64,000 nucleotides of DNA from Misgurnus anguillicaudatus (lineage: Eukaryota; Chordata; Actinopteri; Cypriniformes; Cobitidae): NCBI RefSeq assembly GCF_027580225.2, contig NC_073358.2, forward strand, positions 47,206,001-47,270,000, written 5' to 3'. Positions 25,101-36,063 of this stretch are shown one piece after another. Each line of letters starts with the position of its first letter. Position 1 is the first letter of the stretch. The position numbers were made by a program, and so were the translations under genes. The notes under the pieces are model-generated. The model ran no database searches and had not been told where the DNA came from. It saw only the letters and a list, made by a program, of their open reading frames with translations.

Positions 25101-28100
25101 AAACTCGCGCAGCGTGATACGAATGACATGAGTTGGGCTGTTAGGAAGGTAAAAATGTAACTGACTGTGTTATGACAGTAGGAGCTCACTGAATCATTTG
25201 ACCAACATGAAACTAGCATAGCTGTGTAGAAAATCGGCATAGAAATCGCATCTGAAAGCTTTTAGAGTAAATCTTAGAAATATCCTTATAAAAAGATCAA
25301 ATAATATTTGATCTAATATAATATACACTAATATAATGCCATGATTGATCAATCAGAATCATGTATTTCAAAGAGCAGCATTATAATCAAATATAATCTA
25401 TAAAAATATTTATATAAATATATCGAAAAGAAATTAACAACATTTCCTTTAACATTTCAATGTAACAAGTATTTGACAAGTAAGTCGTCCGGCATATTGG
25501 AATGGTCCAAGGCAGTACATTAACCAGTGTTGCCAAGTATGCGGTATGCGGCTATTTAAAACTTGACTCTTCTGTAGTTACATCGTGTACCAAGATCGAC
25601 GGAAAACCAAAAGTTGCGACTCCCTCAGGCAGATAAGGCCAGAAACCATACTCCCACTCTGGCGCAAGAACCAAGGACCTTGCCGCTGTAACATGGCTGC
25701 ATCAGGCGCAATGACATTACGCAGCGCCTGAAAAAATAGTCCCCTGCTATTGAAAGTAACCAAGGGGAATTTTTCGGGCAGTGCGTAATATCACTACGCC
25801 TGCTGCAGCAAAGTCCTTGATTATTACGCCAGAATGAGAGTATAGTTCCTAGCCATATCTGCCTAAAAAATCACAACTTTTAATTTTCTGTCAGTCATAG
25901 TACACGATGTAACTACAGAAGAGTCAAGTTTCAAATAGGAAAAATATTGAAACTCTTTGGTTATTTTTGAGTGCGATGCTAATGGTCTAATCAGATTCAA
26001 TGGATTATGCTAAGCTATGCTAAAAGTGGTACCGCCAGACACGGAGATCAGCTGAATGGATTCCAAAACGATAACGATTTTCACTCGGTTATTACAATTA
26101 TTTTATGCTCTCCTGACCACACCCATCTGGTTGTCTGTTGTTATGGTTACCCACAACAGCTCTTCAACTGGCAGCTTTAAGGTAGAGCCAAATAAAGCTA
26201 GCCAGTGAAGAACGACTGTGAGGTAACGCCAGCCAGCCAATCCCCAATACTGTACCCCAGTCAAAACTAAAGTCTTGTGACAATGAAAACTGCTATGGTG
26301 TTTTAAATAGCTTTGGTGTGTTCCTATGCAGTTGCAAGAGCGTTTGGGGTGGATGCTTAAAATCAAAGTAAAAACTAAAACCCAGTCACAGATTAATACA
26401 TATTTTGCAAGGTCCGATATGTCATGTTCCTTAATAAAGTCAGACGTTTCCGATCTTTCCTCGACACATCTGCAGTGGACACTAAAGCTCTTTCAGCGAC
26501 TGCAAGTAGTCACAATCTCACACAGACCGCTCTTGTTCTTACTCATCAACATTCACTATAGATGCATCAACACACCCTTGAATCTCTCCATTCACATCTC
26601 TGTTCATTACACTAATTTCACAAAACTAGGTTTGCTTCTCAACAATATGTCTGCTAAATGTGTCTCAACTGGTAGAGGAATGCATCAGCATAGGGCTGGA
26701 CAATAATTCAATATTAATATATTTCGTGGTATATTTTTTTTAATAATGGTGATATGGTTTCTAAACGGGTGATTCTCACGAAACCATTGAAACACCACGG
26801 CACTAATGATTTTAGCTTTAAAATGTGTAATATAGGAACATTAAAAAGCATCAGAATTAACACAATACTGTGTTCTACCTTGCACAATGTGTGATTTCAA
26901 CATAAGAATTTATAATTGTAAATTTTGTCTCATTTTCTGCTGAAATTCTCATTACCGCAATGTGTCCGGCTGTGTTTGAACATGCGTTATGTTGTAATTT
27001 AATCAAATTAACACAAAAATATTAAGAAAAAAAATTAATGGATGTTTTGCTAGACTACTTTAGATGACAGAAAAAATATTTACTGAATATTCAGGTATAA
27101 TAATAATGAAGAAAAATTAGGAAAATGATGTGTCCATGCCTGATGTTCTCATCCTCCGCAACACTTTTTGAGAACAGTTTAAGCACACATACAGAATTTT
27201 AATAAAGTTTGATTTTGAGTGACCAAGCACATGGACCAGTTACTTCAAGATGGCTACCAGGTAAGATCATTTTTTTACAGTTAATTTGAAATATTGTCTT
27301 GTCAGAATGCTTACACGACATTTTGATTATCATTACCGCAACAGATGCTTATTAAATGTTAATTTAATTAATAGAAGCATAATACTTTGATTTTAAATGC
27401 ATGTGCAGAATCTCCAAATTATGTTCTTTCAGGTTTGTCATGTCATTTTGAAAATATGTCAGTGTTGATGTTTTCTGACTGTTGCAGTAATGAGATTTTT
27501 TAGGACTAATTTTTTAAAATTATGTTACAAAAAGGTGTTAAATGATAAGTAAAAGTTTTTAAATTAATGTTCCCATTTACTCCAGACTTTGTTTTTCAAT
27601 GTCTGGTGGGTAAAAAAGTAAATTTAAGCAATTTTTACATTTTCATGCTTGACATTTTTAAAACCAAGTTTTCGTGAGAATCACCCAAACACATTTACGA
27701 TATTTCGACATACACTAGCGTCCCATAGCCGTTCACATGTCATGTTTAAAAATGCATGTTAAGGCGCTTCTCCTTCCAAAGAGCGCTCCTATGACGTCTT
27801 TCGTAGTCAAGCAACCATGAACCGTGCTCTCCGGGACGGCTTGGAAATGGAATGCCTGATCATATTTAAATCGCTCATCTGTACCTCGTATCAAATCATA
27901 TCAATGTCGCCATGCGATCAATTAATCTGGTTGGGACTTTGGAGTGTTTGCCCAGAGAAGAGCTGTCCCAGCTTCCGATGTTGACACCATATAGGGAGGG
28001 AAAATGCAACAAAAACTAAATTACGGATGAAAAAACGGGCTTAAGCCATCAGGTGCCCAGGTTAGAAAAGAGGAAATATGACACTAGTCTTGTTATAAGG

Positions 28101-31100
28101 TATAGTATGTATATAATGTAGTATGCTAGTACCTAATATATCATTAAGTTGCTTGCTTTGCAATTACAAATAGAGCTTTAATATTCATTTTTCTGTCCAA
28201 CTAAAAGTTTTAGGGTCCCTTTCACTTATTTATTAATATTTTTCCACATATTACTATAATAGCAAATTGTTCAAAACTATGGAGCTATGAAAGTGAATAC
28301 TGTGACTGAAGAAATCCATTTGTTTGATACCCTTGCATTACAGCATTTATCACTGACTGACGTTCAGGTGTACCTTATTAATATTAAAGGTGAGCCAAAG
28401 TCTTATGTTTATTTGACAGTGAGTTTAGATTTAATTTTGTATGAAGGCTAAATACAAATTAAAAGATGAACATCAATTTATTAATACTTTTAAAAAAAAA
28501 TTTAAATATCATATTGTTTTATTGGAGGAGGCTTAATAGACTTGGTGAATTTATTCGTCATGTGAGCATTCTTTGCAGTTTATCCCAAGGCTTTTTTAAA
28601 GGGGACATATCATGAAAATCTGACTTTTTCCATGTTTAAGTGCTATAATTGGGTTCCCAGTGCTTCTATCAACCTAGAAAATATGAAAAAGATCAACCCA
28701 GTAACTTAGTTTTGGTAAACCATTCTCTTGCAAGCATGTGAACAATAGATCATTGAAATTGGTCTCCCCTTGTGATGTCAAAAGGGGATCTAATTATAAT
28801 AACACCGCTCCTTAATCTGTGCTATCCAACCACGGCACTGCCATTTAGTGCAGAGAGAAAAAGAAAATAATTGACAGCACAATTGAGATTCAATTTCTAC
28901 AAACCGTCATTATGGTGATCAGTGTTTGCATTACACCAGCCCATTTGCATTTAAATGGATCCAAAAACAGCACATTTTGCTCACACCTAAAAAGTGGCGA
29001 TTTTAACATACTATAATAAATTATCCATATGGTATTTTGAGCTAAAACCTCACATACGTACTCTGGGGACACCAAAGATTTATTTTACATCTTAAAAAAG
29101 TCCTCTTTAACATTCATAACACCATACGTATATAATATCACCCAAAATTTAGAAGTATATCGACTATAGAAATTTTGGCCATATCGTCCAGCCCTACATT
29201 AGCAGTGCAAAAGGTCATGGGTTCAATCTCATCAAATACTAATAACTAATAAAAGAGCTAATGCACTTTAAGTCACTTGGATAAAAGCATCCGCTAAATG
29301 CATAAATGTAATTGATCAAGGGCAAGATTTGGAAATAAAAAAGACATAAATAAGACATAATCATTGAGTGAGCCCACGCTGAATGATTTGAGCCTCTTTG
29401 TATGTGAAGGTAACCGGAGAGACGCGTCTTATCTGGCTGACATTACTGCTAAAGGGTGCAAGGAGATACCGAAAGATCTGGTCCAGTGGAGAAAAGTCAA
29501 AGGTCAAGAAACCGCCGAGTCATTTTCAAACTGCAAAGCAGCATTACTGCGGAGTCATGACTATGAAGTCAAACTTCGACAAGCCACACCCAAACAATGC
29601 ACCAATCTGAATATCGAAGACATAAAAGTATCTATAAATTAACATTTTTAACATCTCAAATGTTTATCCTACACAGCAACTGTGCAAATGCAAATGTACC
29701 CGTTTGAATAAGAATGTAAAAAGGGATCTCAACATCACAAACATACACGCTACCAATAATATGTCTATAATAGACTCAAGTGTATCTATGATGTACACTG
29801 AAAAAAAAATATTAATTCAATTTACTCAATTTTACTCAAGGTAAGTGGTTGCAATCAATTTGCAATCACACGTTTTTTGTTTTGTTTTGCCTTTCTAATT
29901 TTTTTTATTAAATGTAGCTTAAATAAATTGATTGCAACCACTTACCTTAAAAAAATTGAGTAAATAATTTTTTCAGTGTATGTGTACTTGTGCAGCAATT
30001 ATTAATCTTACAAAATGTATAAAACATCCAAAACAAAGTTGACGCTTAAATGAGACACAAGCAAGAACTTCTTTAGGTATCCAGAGCTTCAAAAAGCAAA
30101 CCTCTGAGCTATAAATTTACAAGGCGAGATGGTACGATGTTAAAACTAATGCAAGTCGAATATTAAATGACCTAAAAAACAACAACTTTCAAGATGATAT
30201 GGCAAACCCGTGTCGTAAAGACAAACAAACGATTCATCGTATAATTCTGACGAAATGCTTCAAACTAAAAAATATCATGCACTTTTTCTCATTCCACTTG
30301 TGCATTTTGGGTCGCCTACATACGCTCCTGTTCAGCAGTAACGTGGGAAGATTTTTCTGTCTCCACGTATCCCATGATGCTGCACTGTTGTCAATGTGAA
30401 TGACTCATGCTCACTGCACTTGCAGAACCCACGCTGCCCGTCGAACCAAACTGCACAATCAGGGTGCAGCAACGATGCCCTCCGACACGCCCAACATGCA
30501 TCCACCTATACCAACGACCCCATTAAAGTTCAAGTAAAAAAGACAAGATTGTATATACTATTGTATAAACACAGTGGAAGTGAATGCGTTTCTATGCGTC
30601 TCGTACGATCGCATGACTCAAGCTCTTAGTCAGAGCCGTGGACGCACCTGTCTGGACTGCACACGCACCATCAAGAAACCATTTAGTGAAGGAAATGAAA
30701 AGATACTACAAATAACATTCAAATAGATAAGACCTTGCGTGTGTCATGTTTATTCAAACAAGTTACCTGTTACTTAAATCCTGCATACATTGACCAACCA
30801 TGGTTGCATCTGTGATTTTTGTCTCTATTTTTATATATGCACACCATTTATTTATATAAAAAATATGAAAGAAGGAAAATCCAAGCACATAAATGACTGC
30901 ATACACACATTGTAATATTCCACTTTAAAAATGCTGGCTAACCTTTACATATATTTAAGATATATTACATAGACAGATTAACATATCAGATAACGCAAGA
31001 GTCCTACCTTTAAACTCCAGCAATGGTCTGAAATGTGGATAAAGATGTAACGTCGCATTTCCCTGTCAGAAAAACAAGCAAAATTTTTTAAAAAATTAGA

Positions 31101-34055
31101 CAAATAAAAGACTGTAAAAGCAGAGTATTTTATGTAAAGTCAGAAGCCAGGCCCATCTGTAGGGAGTCTCCCTGCTCTCTCTCTCTCTCTGTGTCTCTCT
31201 GTGTCTCTCTCCCTCTCTCTCTGCAGGCTTGATGCCGGTGTGAAACTGTTGGCTATGGTGCAGATCTCTTCCTGTTCTGCTCCTCGTCTCCTTCCTGTAT
31301 AATCCTTTCGTATCACTCCTTCAGTATTATTACATTACGCACGTTAAGCTCTGCACAGAGATACTGAATCGGAAAGACTGAAGGAAAGCGAGCTCGAGAG
31401 AGAGCTCTATATGCTCCAAAAGGGACGCTGCATCTTTAAGACAACCCCTTTGCTTCCAGAACGAACCATTGACTAAGCTATCATATAGTCGAGTCTATCA
31501 TCTCCTGTACACACATGCAATGTCCCCTCTCCCCCCTTTAAAGGTGCCAAACAAGGCATTGATAATATGTTACATTGTTCTTTGATAAATTTATTTGTGC
31601 AAAAATGATGTCCATTTACAACCCTAGGATAATAATTTGGAGATTGTTAAGAAACGTTTCTGAGTAGCAAGTTTTTTTTTTAGTATGGACCTGCAAAACA
31701 TAACTGTAATGCCAATAGTAGAACTTGGCAGCTAAACGCTAGCATACAGCATTAACTAGCATATAGCGCTAACTCAGCTAAGTCACAATTTTGATTTTAG
31801 CATTGTACGTTAACAACTAGGGCTGTCGCAATGATTAAATAATTGTCTCATCGCGATTGTTTGATCTCATCACAATCACCGCAATGATTGCACATCTCTT
31901 TAAAAAACACAAGGGGGAGCTGCAGCGCCTGTATAAACGAGATTATATCAGATGGCGCTCCATAACTAAAGGGGATCGCACACCGGCCGCGCCACACAGC
32001 GCCACTCACATAGTTTAACATTAAATAACGTCATATTTGTCCCAAATCATTAACGATTAACATTAGCTGCTAACGTATATTTTGCATTTTGAAGTAGACG
32101 GTATCTGACGAAGCTCGCGCTATTTAATGTGCACTTTCGGTTTACAATACCTCCGAGTTGTCCTAGACGCGACTCGGCGCGGCACGGTGTGCGATCCCCT
32201 TAACAGTGTAACGCGATACATTGCAAAGCCATTCAATACAGTGAAAAAAAACTAATTTAAAGAAATGCTGCAAAACTTTGATAAGCAGTATGAACTGCCA
32301 AGTAAAACATTTATTTCTAAAACAGCAATTCCAAATTAAGGGAAGTAAAGGATGCTATTTTTAAGGATCTGTAAGGAATTGATTTTGTGGTTCAGTATTG
32401 GTATAGTCTGATTGCATTTTTATTTTGTTATTTTTTCAGACACTTTATGGTGTTTATTTCTTAGTTTTTAAAAAATATATTCATTAAATAATTACTTTTA
32501 AATATGTGTTATGTGTATTAATATTTACTGCCAGGTAAACCTTGCAAAAGATTTAATTAAATAATCACGACGTGTAAAAATAATTTCATGAACAAACAAA
32601 AAATGTATGAGAATTAAATATCAAAGCAAAAAAAGCAATCGTCATAATCAGCAAAGTCCTAAAATAAATGTTTCTTAAATACATACATGCATGTGTGTGT
32701 ATTTATATATACAAAATAACTACACACAATATAAACACAAATATATTATGCAAACACAAACTTTTATTTTGTATGCGATTAATCGCGATTAATCTTTTGA
32801 CAGGCCATCTGGGAATGCCTTTTATAGATCTTTCTTTAAATCACACTTATATAATTTTTTTGCATTTGTGATTTGAATATAAAATTGTTGGGAAATACTA
32901 AACAATGTGTCATATTATTTTTGATAATGATAATAGGGGGTGAGAGTTGAACTTTAAAAAATTTTTTTGACCTATTATAAGAACCACCCTAGTCTGCATT
33001 CGTTAAAAATGAGCAAATAAAATATTTCAAATCAATATTTAATGTTCCTTACCCTACTTTTGAGGTAAATAGATGTGTAATAACTGGGATAATGTTATCG
33101 CAGAAATAACCCCGACAGTGTGATCAGGATCAAACTTATTTCGCGATAACACCCGGCTGCCTATACATTATCCCATACTTAACACCATTCCAGCATCTAA
33201 AGCTATATTCATCGTGAGAACTAGTTTATCCATAGACAAGTTAATCCACACAAATTGGGTAAACCCAAGGTAAACCTTTGCTGACATAAGGAGAACATGC
33301 AAACTCCACACAGAAAGGCCACCTGACCTAGCTGGGTCTCGAATGTGATGCTGTGATTCAACAGTGCTACCCACTGAGCCACTGTGCCGCCCAAGCACAC
33401 TGCATATGAAACAAATTACAAATGAACTTTAACCAAGTAGCATCTGCAAAAAACACAATACAGGACAATTGAACTTTTTTACCAGCCGATCCTGAGGTCA
33501 TTTTAAGTCAATATATAGTTTCCTTTAGGTTTACACAGCTGTCATAGCACACACATGCAGCTCAGAACAATAATTGCAAACATATTTCACTCATGTGACC
33601 TCATCTGTGAAATCCAGGCTAAGGTTTTATTCATTATTAAATACCCAGGAATCAATGGCACGGTTTTATACTATACAGTCAGTGCACTTATGTAGTAATG
33701 ACATATTTACATACATGTTTTTATGCATTGATATCAGTCATCTAGCAAATATTTTTATTCAAATCAACTTAAGTGCACATCGATGGTGGTTTATAGATAA
33801 AGTAGATCCTTCCTGGGATCAAAACTGCAACCTTGTGTTTTATCAGCCCCAAGCATCAACCATTTAGACCGACATAGTTCATACTCACGGTTAGTGACTC
33901 TCGTTTCCTGCCACTGGTAATAAATGTGAAGCCTTGTGTCTCTATGGCAACACCTGTCTTCTGTATGTGCTCCTCCACATACCTTAAAAAAAAACACGGA
34001 TAACCGGACGGTTTTGCTATGTTATTGTTATATATGTAATATAACTTTATATTAA

Positions 34056-34153
<98 letters not shown>

Positions 34154-34859
34154 CATGTCATGATGTGTAGATACACAGATATACAATCCATTAACTAAAA
34201 AAAAATATTGCGATAGAGTAACAATGTTAACTTACCAGTTAATAAAGGAGCTTTTCCCAGCCGAGTGGTTTCCCATAATCATAACTATAATCTTTTTCCG
34301 AGGAGGTAAGAGATGGACTCCCAAACTCTCTGCTATTTTCACTAATCCTTTAACAAACATACAGCACAGACACACAAAAGGCTTCATTATCAAAAATAAT
34401 ATGACACATTGTTTACTATTTCCCAATAATTTTTTTATATAAGTGTGATTAAAAAAAATCTATAAAGGACAGTAATGACAATTCCCAGTTAGGGCTGCCA
34501 AAAGATTAATCGCGATAAAAGTTGTCTTTGCATAATATATGTGTGTGCACTGTGCGTTATTATTTGTATATATACAAATATATTTTTATATATTTATATA
34601 TTTGGATATATATAGTGCTGGGCAAGGATTAATCACACATAAAAAATAGAAGTGACTTTTTGCTGGGCAAAGATTAATCGCGATTAATCGCATACAAAAT
34701 AAAAGTGATTTTTGCATAATATATAAGTGTGTACTGTGTGTAATTAGTATGTATATTTAAACACACACACATACATATATTCATTTCAGAATTTTTTAAT
34801 TTACATATCAATTTTTTAATTTATATATAATATAGAATATATAAATATATACATACATA

Positions 34860-34928
<69 letters not shown>

Positions 34929-36063
34929 TGTAAATGCTTCTTAAATACATATATGAATATGTGTGTGTATTAATATACATAATAATTACACATGGCACAC
35001 ACTCATATATTATGCAAAAATCACTTTTATTTTATATGCGATTAATTACGATGCCTAGCACTAAATCTTTTATATTATATATAAATAAATAAATAGAAAT
35101 ATATAGATAAATGACATTTTCTTAAATTTATACATGTATGTGTGTATTTAGATATACATAATAATTGCACACAATACACACACAAATATATTACGCAAAC
35201 ATAAACTTTTATTTTGTATGCGATTAATCACGATTAATCTTTTGACAGCCCTATTCCCAGTTATGTGCCATGTTGTTATGTTGCGTAAGGGTCATGGGTT
35301 TGGTTAAAAGTGTCTGCCAAATGCATAAATGTAAATTTCCATATGTAATTGTTATTGTACATACCACGAAAAGGCACCTTAGATCTGCCATGTAAGAAAC
35401 CTTTCTTCTTACTTAAAATAAAACTAAATAAACTAAAATATTTTGTTTACATTTTACTGTATGGCCCACAGACTGTAAGCCGGTGACATGGAGAAACAGC
35501 TGGTCAACATGGCTGCGCCTAAAAACTGTAGTGCTCCCTATCTAGACAGCATTTTTAGGCATGACATTCATTGTGCAAAAATGATGCCTTACAAGTCAGC
35601 ATCTTTAGTAAGCATAAAACGTGATATGTAGCCTATTAGGAACATAGCATGATGATGCCGTAAAGGACAGGTAGGCAGCTCCCTAAGTTTTGAAACACCG
35701 CCAGGGACTTAACTTTTGAATGAGCAACTAACGGTTAGTCTTTCTAAAAAATGAAATCAAGTAGACTGCAGCAAAACAAATAAGGGCAATGACTAAATAT
35801 TTCGCAGGTTTTATGATTTAACTTTTTGAAGATTTACAAGAAGAAACAATGTCCCACAAATGTTTCAGATCATAAACTTACACTGCCTGCCGACGGCAGG
35901 TAAATGTTTACATATGATTATGTTTTTTATTTAACGTTAAGTTTTTACCGTTCTCGTTGTCGATATATAAGTTGTGGCATTCTTTTAGGATTCTTTCGCT
36001 CGGTGTTGTAATGGTCGATTCGAGTGGATTTGCCACAGATCGCGGCTTCTTAAAGCCTGACAT
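15687..36063 (-). CDS. Dynamin-superfamily (EHD/sarcalumenin-like) GTPase with two C-terminal membrane segments, complete
   Basis: Twelve exons, in coding order: 35949-36063, 34236-34347, 33889-33982, 31008-31062, 21231-21371, 20973-21133, 20636-20734, 19743-19888, 16599-16770, 16397-16509, 16059-16146, 15687-15740. All have GT-AG borders and compatible phases, and the total of 1350 nt gives 449 residues plus TGA. The start ATG (MSGFKKPRSV) has an in-frame TAA eight codons upstream. The G domain shows the P-loop GNHSAGKS at residues 64-71, a likely switch I threonine in AIETQGFTF, DTPG at 150-153 and SKAD at 214-217 in the NKxD position. IVMIMGNHSAGKSSFINW and DLIFVFFDPMG resemble EHD proteins and sarcalumenin. 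A helical stretch (about 260-308) precedes two hydrophobic segments (about 319-343 and 376-400). The tail is lysine-rich (TLTKKEKKKL) and ends AAEYDF. Inference: a tail-anchored or hairpin GTPase of an internal membrane. No EH domain is seen. I recognise the family but know no named function. Confidence 0.9.
16818..17060. mobile_element. MITE with CCTGGTTT ends in GTPase intron
   Basis: GGCCTGGTTTTATAGACAA at the left pairs with TTGTTTGTGAAACCAGG at the right, and TTAGCTAAAGCCAGGACTAG pairs with GTCTAGGCCTTAAG. Related pieces are at about 39215 and 52666. Confidence 0.65.
17102..19735. repeat. 2.6-kb GACA/CA-rich tandem array in GTPase intron
   Basis: It is built from GACAGACAGACAG runs, GATAGACAAACAG pieces and a recurring phrase, ACACAGACTAATAAATTGAC, seen about ten times at irregular spacing. 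Two long (CA)n blocks lie at about 17355-17427 and 18127-18219. A 280-bp hAT MITE interrupts it at 17669. It occupies the intron between the exons at 19743-19888 and 16599-16770. On the minus strand it is open in several frames (CLSVCLSV repeats up to 308 codons), which is an effect of the repeat and not a gene. Confidence 0.95.
17669..17948. mobile_element. hAT MITE inserted in the GACA array
   Basis: Ends CAGTGGTTCCCAAACTTTTT and AAACCACTG are flanked by exact 8-bp duplications GACTAATA (17661-17668 and 17949-17956). A second copy in the other orientation is at 51293-51569. Confidence 0.9.
20041..20278. mobile_element. TTAA-flanked MITE, AGGCGGGGTGC family, copy 2 (intact)
   Basis: TTAA at 20037-20040 and 20279-20282. 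Inverted ends are AGGCGGGGTGCATGATCT and TCACGCACCCCGCCT. It lies in the GTPase intron between the exons at 20636 and 19888, and is similar to the copy at 5547 along its length. Confidence 0.9.
21453..25160. repeat. Satellite of about 300-bp monomers, partly as 602-bp dimers, each monomer a MITE-like inverted-repeat unit
   Basis: About a dozen monomers run head to tail. Each starts near GGGCGTACACACTAAACGC, continues with TTACATACAAAGTCAATGCA and GATGCGAATGACACGAATTG, and ends GCGTTTGGTGTGTACGCAGC, the complement of its start. Monomers start near 21949, 22251, 22557, 22853, 23159, 23455, 23761, 24057, 24497, 24733 and 25017. From 22251 to 24057 the spacing alternates 306 and 296 bp, and two variants alternate (AGACGTGAATAGACC type and AGATGCCAAATAGACG type). 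That gives about three 602-bp dimers. Outer monomers are truncated or diverged. Dispersed single or half copies at 58897, 59547 and 62155 show that the unit also exists outside the array. It lies in a 9.6-kb GTPase intron. Confidence 0.92.
25555..26090. mobile_element. Truncated copy of the AGGGACACTCC MITE family
   Basis: The paired inner motifs ACTTGACTCTTCTGTAGTTAC and ATGTAACTACAGAAGAGTCA, and the phrase GGATTATGCTAAGCTATGCT, match the copies at 45969, 54746 and 57110. The TTAA ends are missing here. Confidence 0.7.
26767..27686. mobile_element. Nested 920-bp element with GGGTGATTCTCACGAAA ends
   Basis: GGGTGATTCTCACGAAA at the left and TTTTCGTGAGAATCACCC at the right are inverted and flanked by AAAC on both sides (26763-26766 and 27687-27690). 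Several CATTACCGCAA motifs lie inside. No transposase frame is seen. Confidence 0.8.
28600..29106. mobile_element. Nested TTAA-flanked MITE, AGGGGACATATCATG family
   Basis: TTAA precedes AGGGGACATATCATGAAAAT, and AAAAAAGTCCTCT precedes TTAA at 29107-29110. Terminal complementarity is limited to AGGGGAC versus AGAGGAC. Confidence 0.6.
29225..29312 (+). repeat. tRNA-derived SINE fragment
   Basis: A box-B-like GGTTCAATCTC is followed by the widespread fish SINE tail TTGGATAAAAGCATCCGC and TAAATGCATAAATG. The box A part is not recognised. Confidence 0.6.
29796..29981. mobile_element. Short palindromic MITE with ACACTGAAAAAA ends
   Basis: ACACTGAAAAAAAAATATT at the left and TTTTTTCAGTGT at the right. 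Inner arms GGTAAGTGGTTGCAATCAAT and ATTGATTGCAACCACTTACC are complements. Confidence 0.8.
31170..31222. repeat. (CT)n/(TCTCTG)n simple repeat
   Basis: A pyrimidine-rich run about 110 bp upstream (in gene direction) of the 55-bp GTPase exon at 31008-31062. From the minus strand it reads as purines, so it is not that exon's polypyrimidine tract. Confidence 0.8.
31969..32203. mobile_element. Short element with AAGGGGATCGCACACCG ends
   Basis: AAGGGGATCGCACACCGGC at the left and CGGTGTGCGATCCCCTTA at the right are inverted, and GC-rich arms CGGCCGCGCC and GGCGCGGCAC follow. It stands out by base composition in an AT-rich intron. Confidence 0.75.
32665..32806. mobile_element. GATTAATC-end element, right half only
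   Basis: The CA/TA core followed by TTTTGTATGCGATTAATCGC and GATTAATCTTTTGACAG matches the right arm of the family. No left arm with matching flanks was found. Confidence 0.6.
33240..33392 (-). repeat. DANA-like tRNA-derived SINE
   Basis: The minus strand begins GGCGGCACAGTGGCTCAGTG (tRNA-like box A), then ATTCGAGACCC (box B), then TGTGTGGAGTTTGCATGTTC and TCCTTATGTCAG. This is the layout of the zebrafish DANA SINE. It is a retroelement copy, not a working tRNA gene. Confidence 0.75.
33725..33868 (-). repeat. tRNA-derived SINE copy next to a GTPase splice donor
   Basis: The minus strand reads GGTTGATGCTTGGGGCTGAT, a box-B-like GGTTGCAGTTTTGATCCC, and ends with the degraded tail TTTGAATAAAAATATTTGC. 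It starts about 20 bp past the donor of the exon at 33889-33982. Confidence 0.55.
34055..34153. repeat. (TA)n(CA)n microsatellite
   Basis: TATATA runs on both sides of a CACACA block, between GTPase exons 2 and 3. Confidence 0.95.
34490..35253. mobile_element. hAT-type GATTAATC-end element with nested relative
   Basis: Ends TAGGGCTGCCAAAAGATTAA and TTAATCTTTTGACAGCCCTA, flanked by exact 8-bp duplications TTCCCAGT (34482-34489 and 35254-35261). A second set of ends (TAGTGCTGGGCAAGGATTAA at about 34612 and GCCTAGCACTA at about 35065) and a long TA run at 34863-34920 lie inside, so one family member appears inserted in another. Confidence 0.85.

Larger units (their letters stand above)
26691..29196. 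mobile_element. 2.5-kb hAT-like composite with two nested elements
   Basis: Ends TAGGGCTGGACAATA and TCGTCCAGCCCTA are inverted, with flanks CATCAGCA and CATTAGCA (7 of 8 match). Inside lie two separate elements with their own ends (26767-27686 and 28600-29106). The outer element's own sequence is short and AT-rich. Confidence 0.75.

Noticed and set aside
21453..25160. Regular direct repeats that could suggest a CRISPR-like array or a multigene family
   Set aside because: The whole 300-bp unit repeats with no unique spacers, and its frames are broken and unconserved; it is a satellite in a vertebrate intron.
29364..29642. 92-codon open frame (MSEPTLNDLS...), plus strand
   Set aside because: It lies in a GTPase intron on the opposite strand, resembles no family I know and has no visible promoter or poly(A) context; it could be chance.
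33240..33392. Possible tRNA gene (box A and box B on the minus strand)
   Set aside because: The tRNA-like head is followed by the DANA-type body and cannot fold as a full cloverleaf with an acceptor stem; it is a SINE.
33983..34131. N-terminal extension of the third GTPase exon (VCVYIYIYIY frame)
   Set aside because: It translates the TA/CA microsatellite; an AAG acceptor before TATGTGGAGG joins the upstream P-loop exon in phase.
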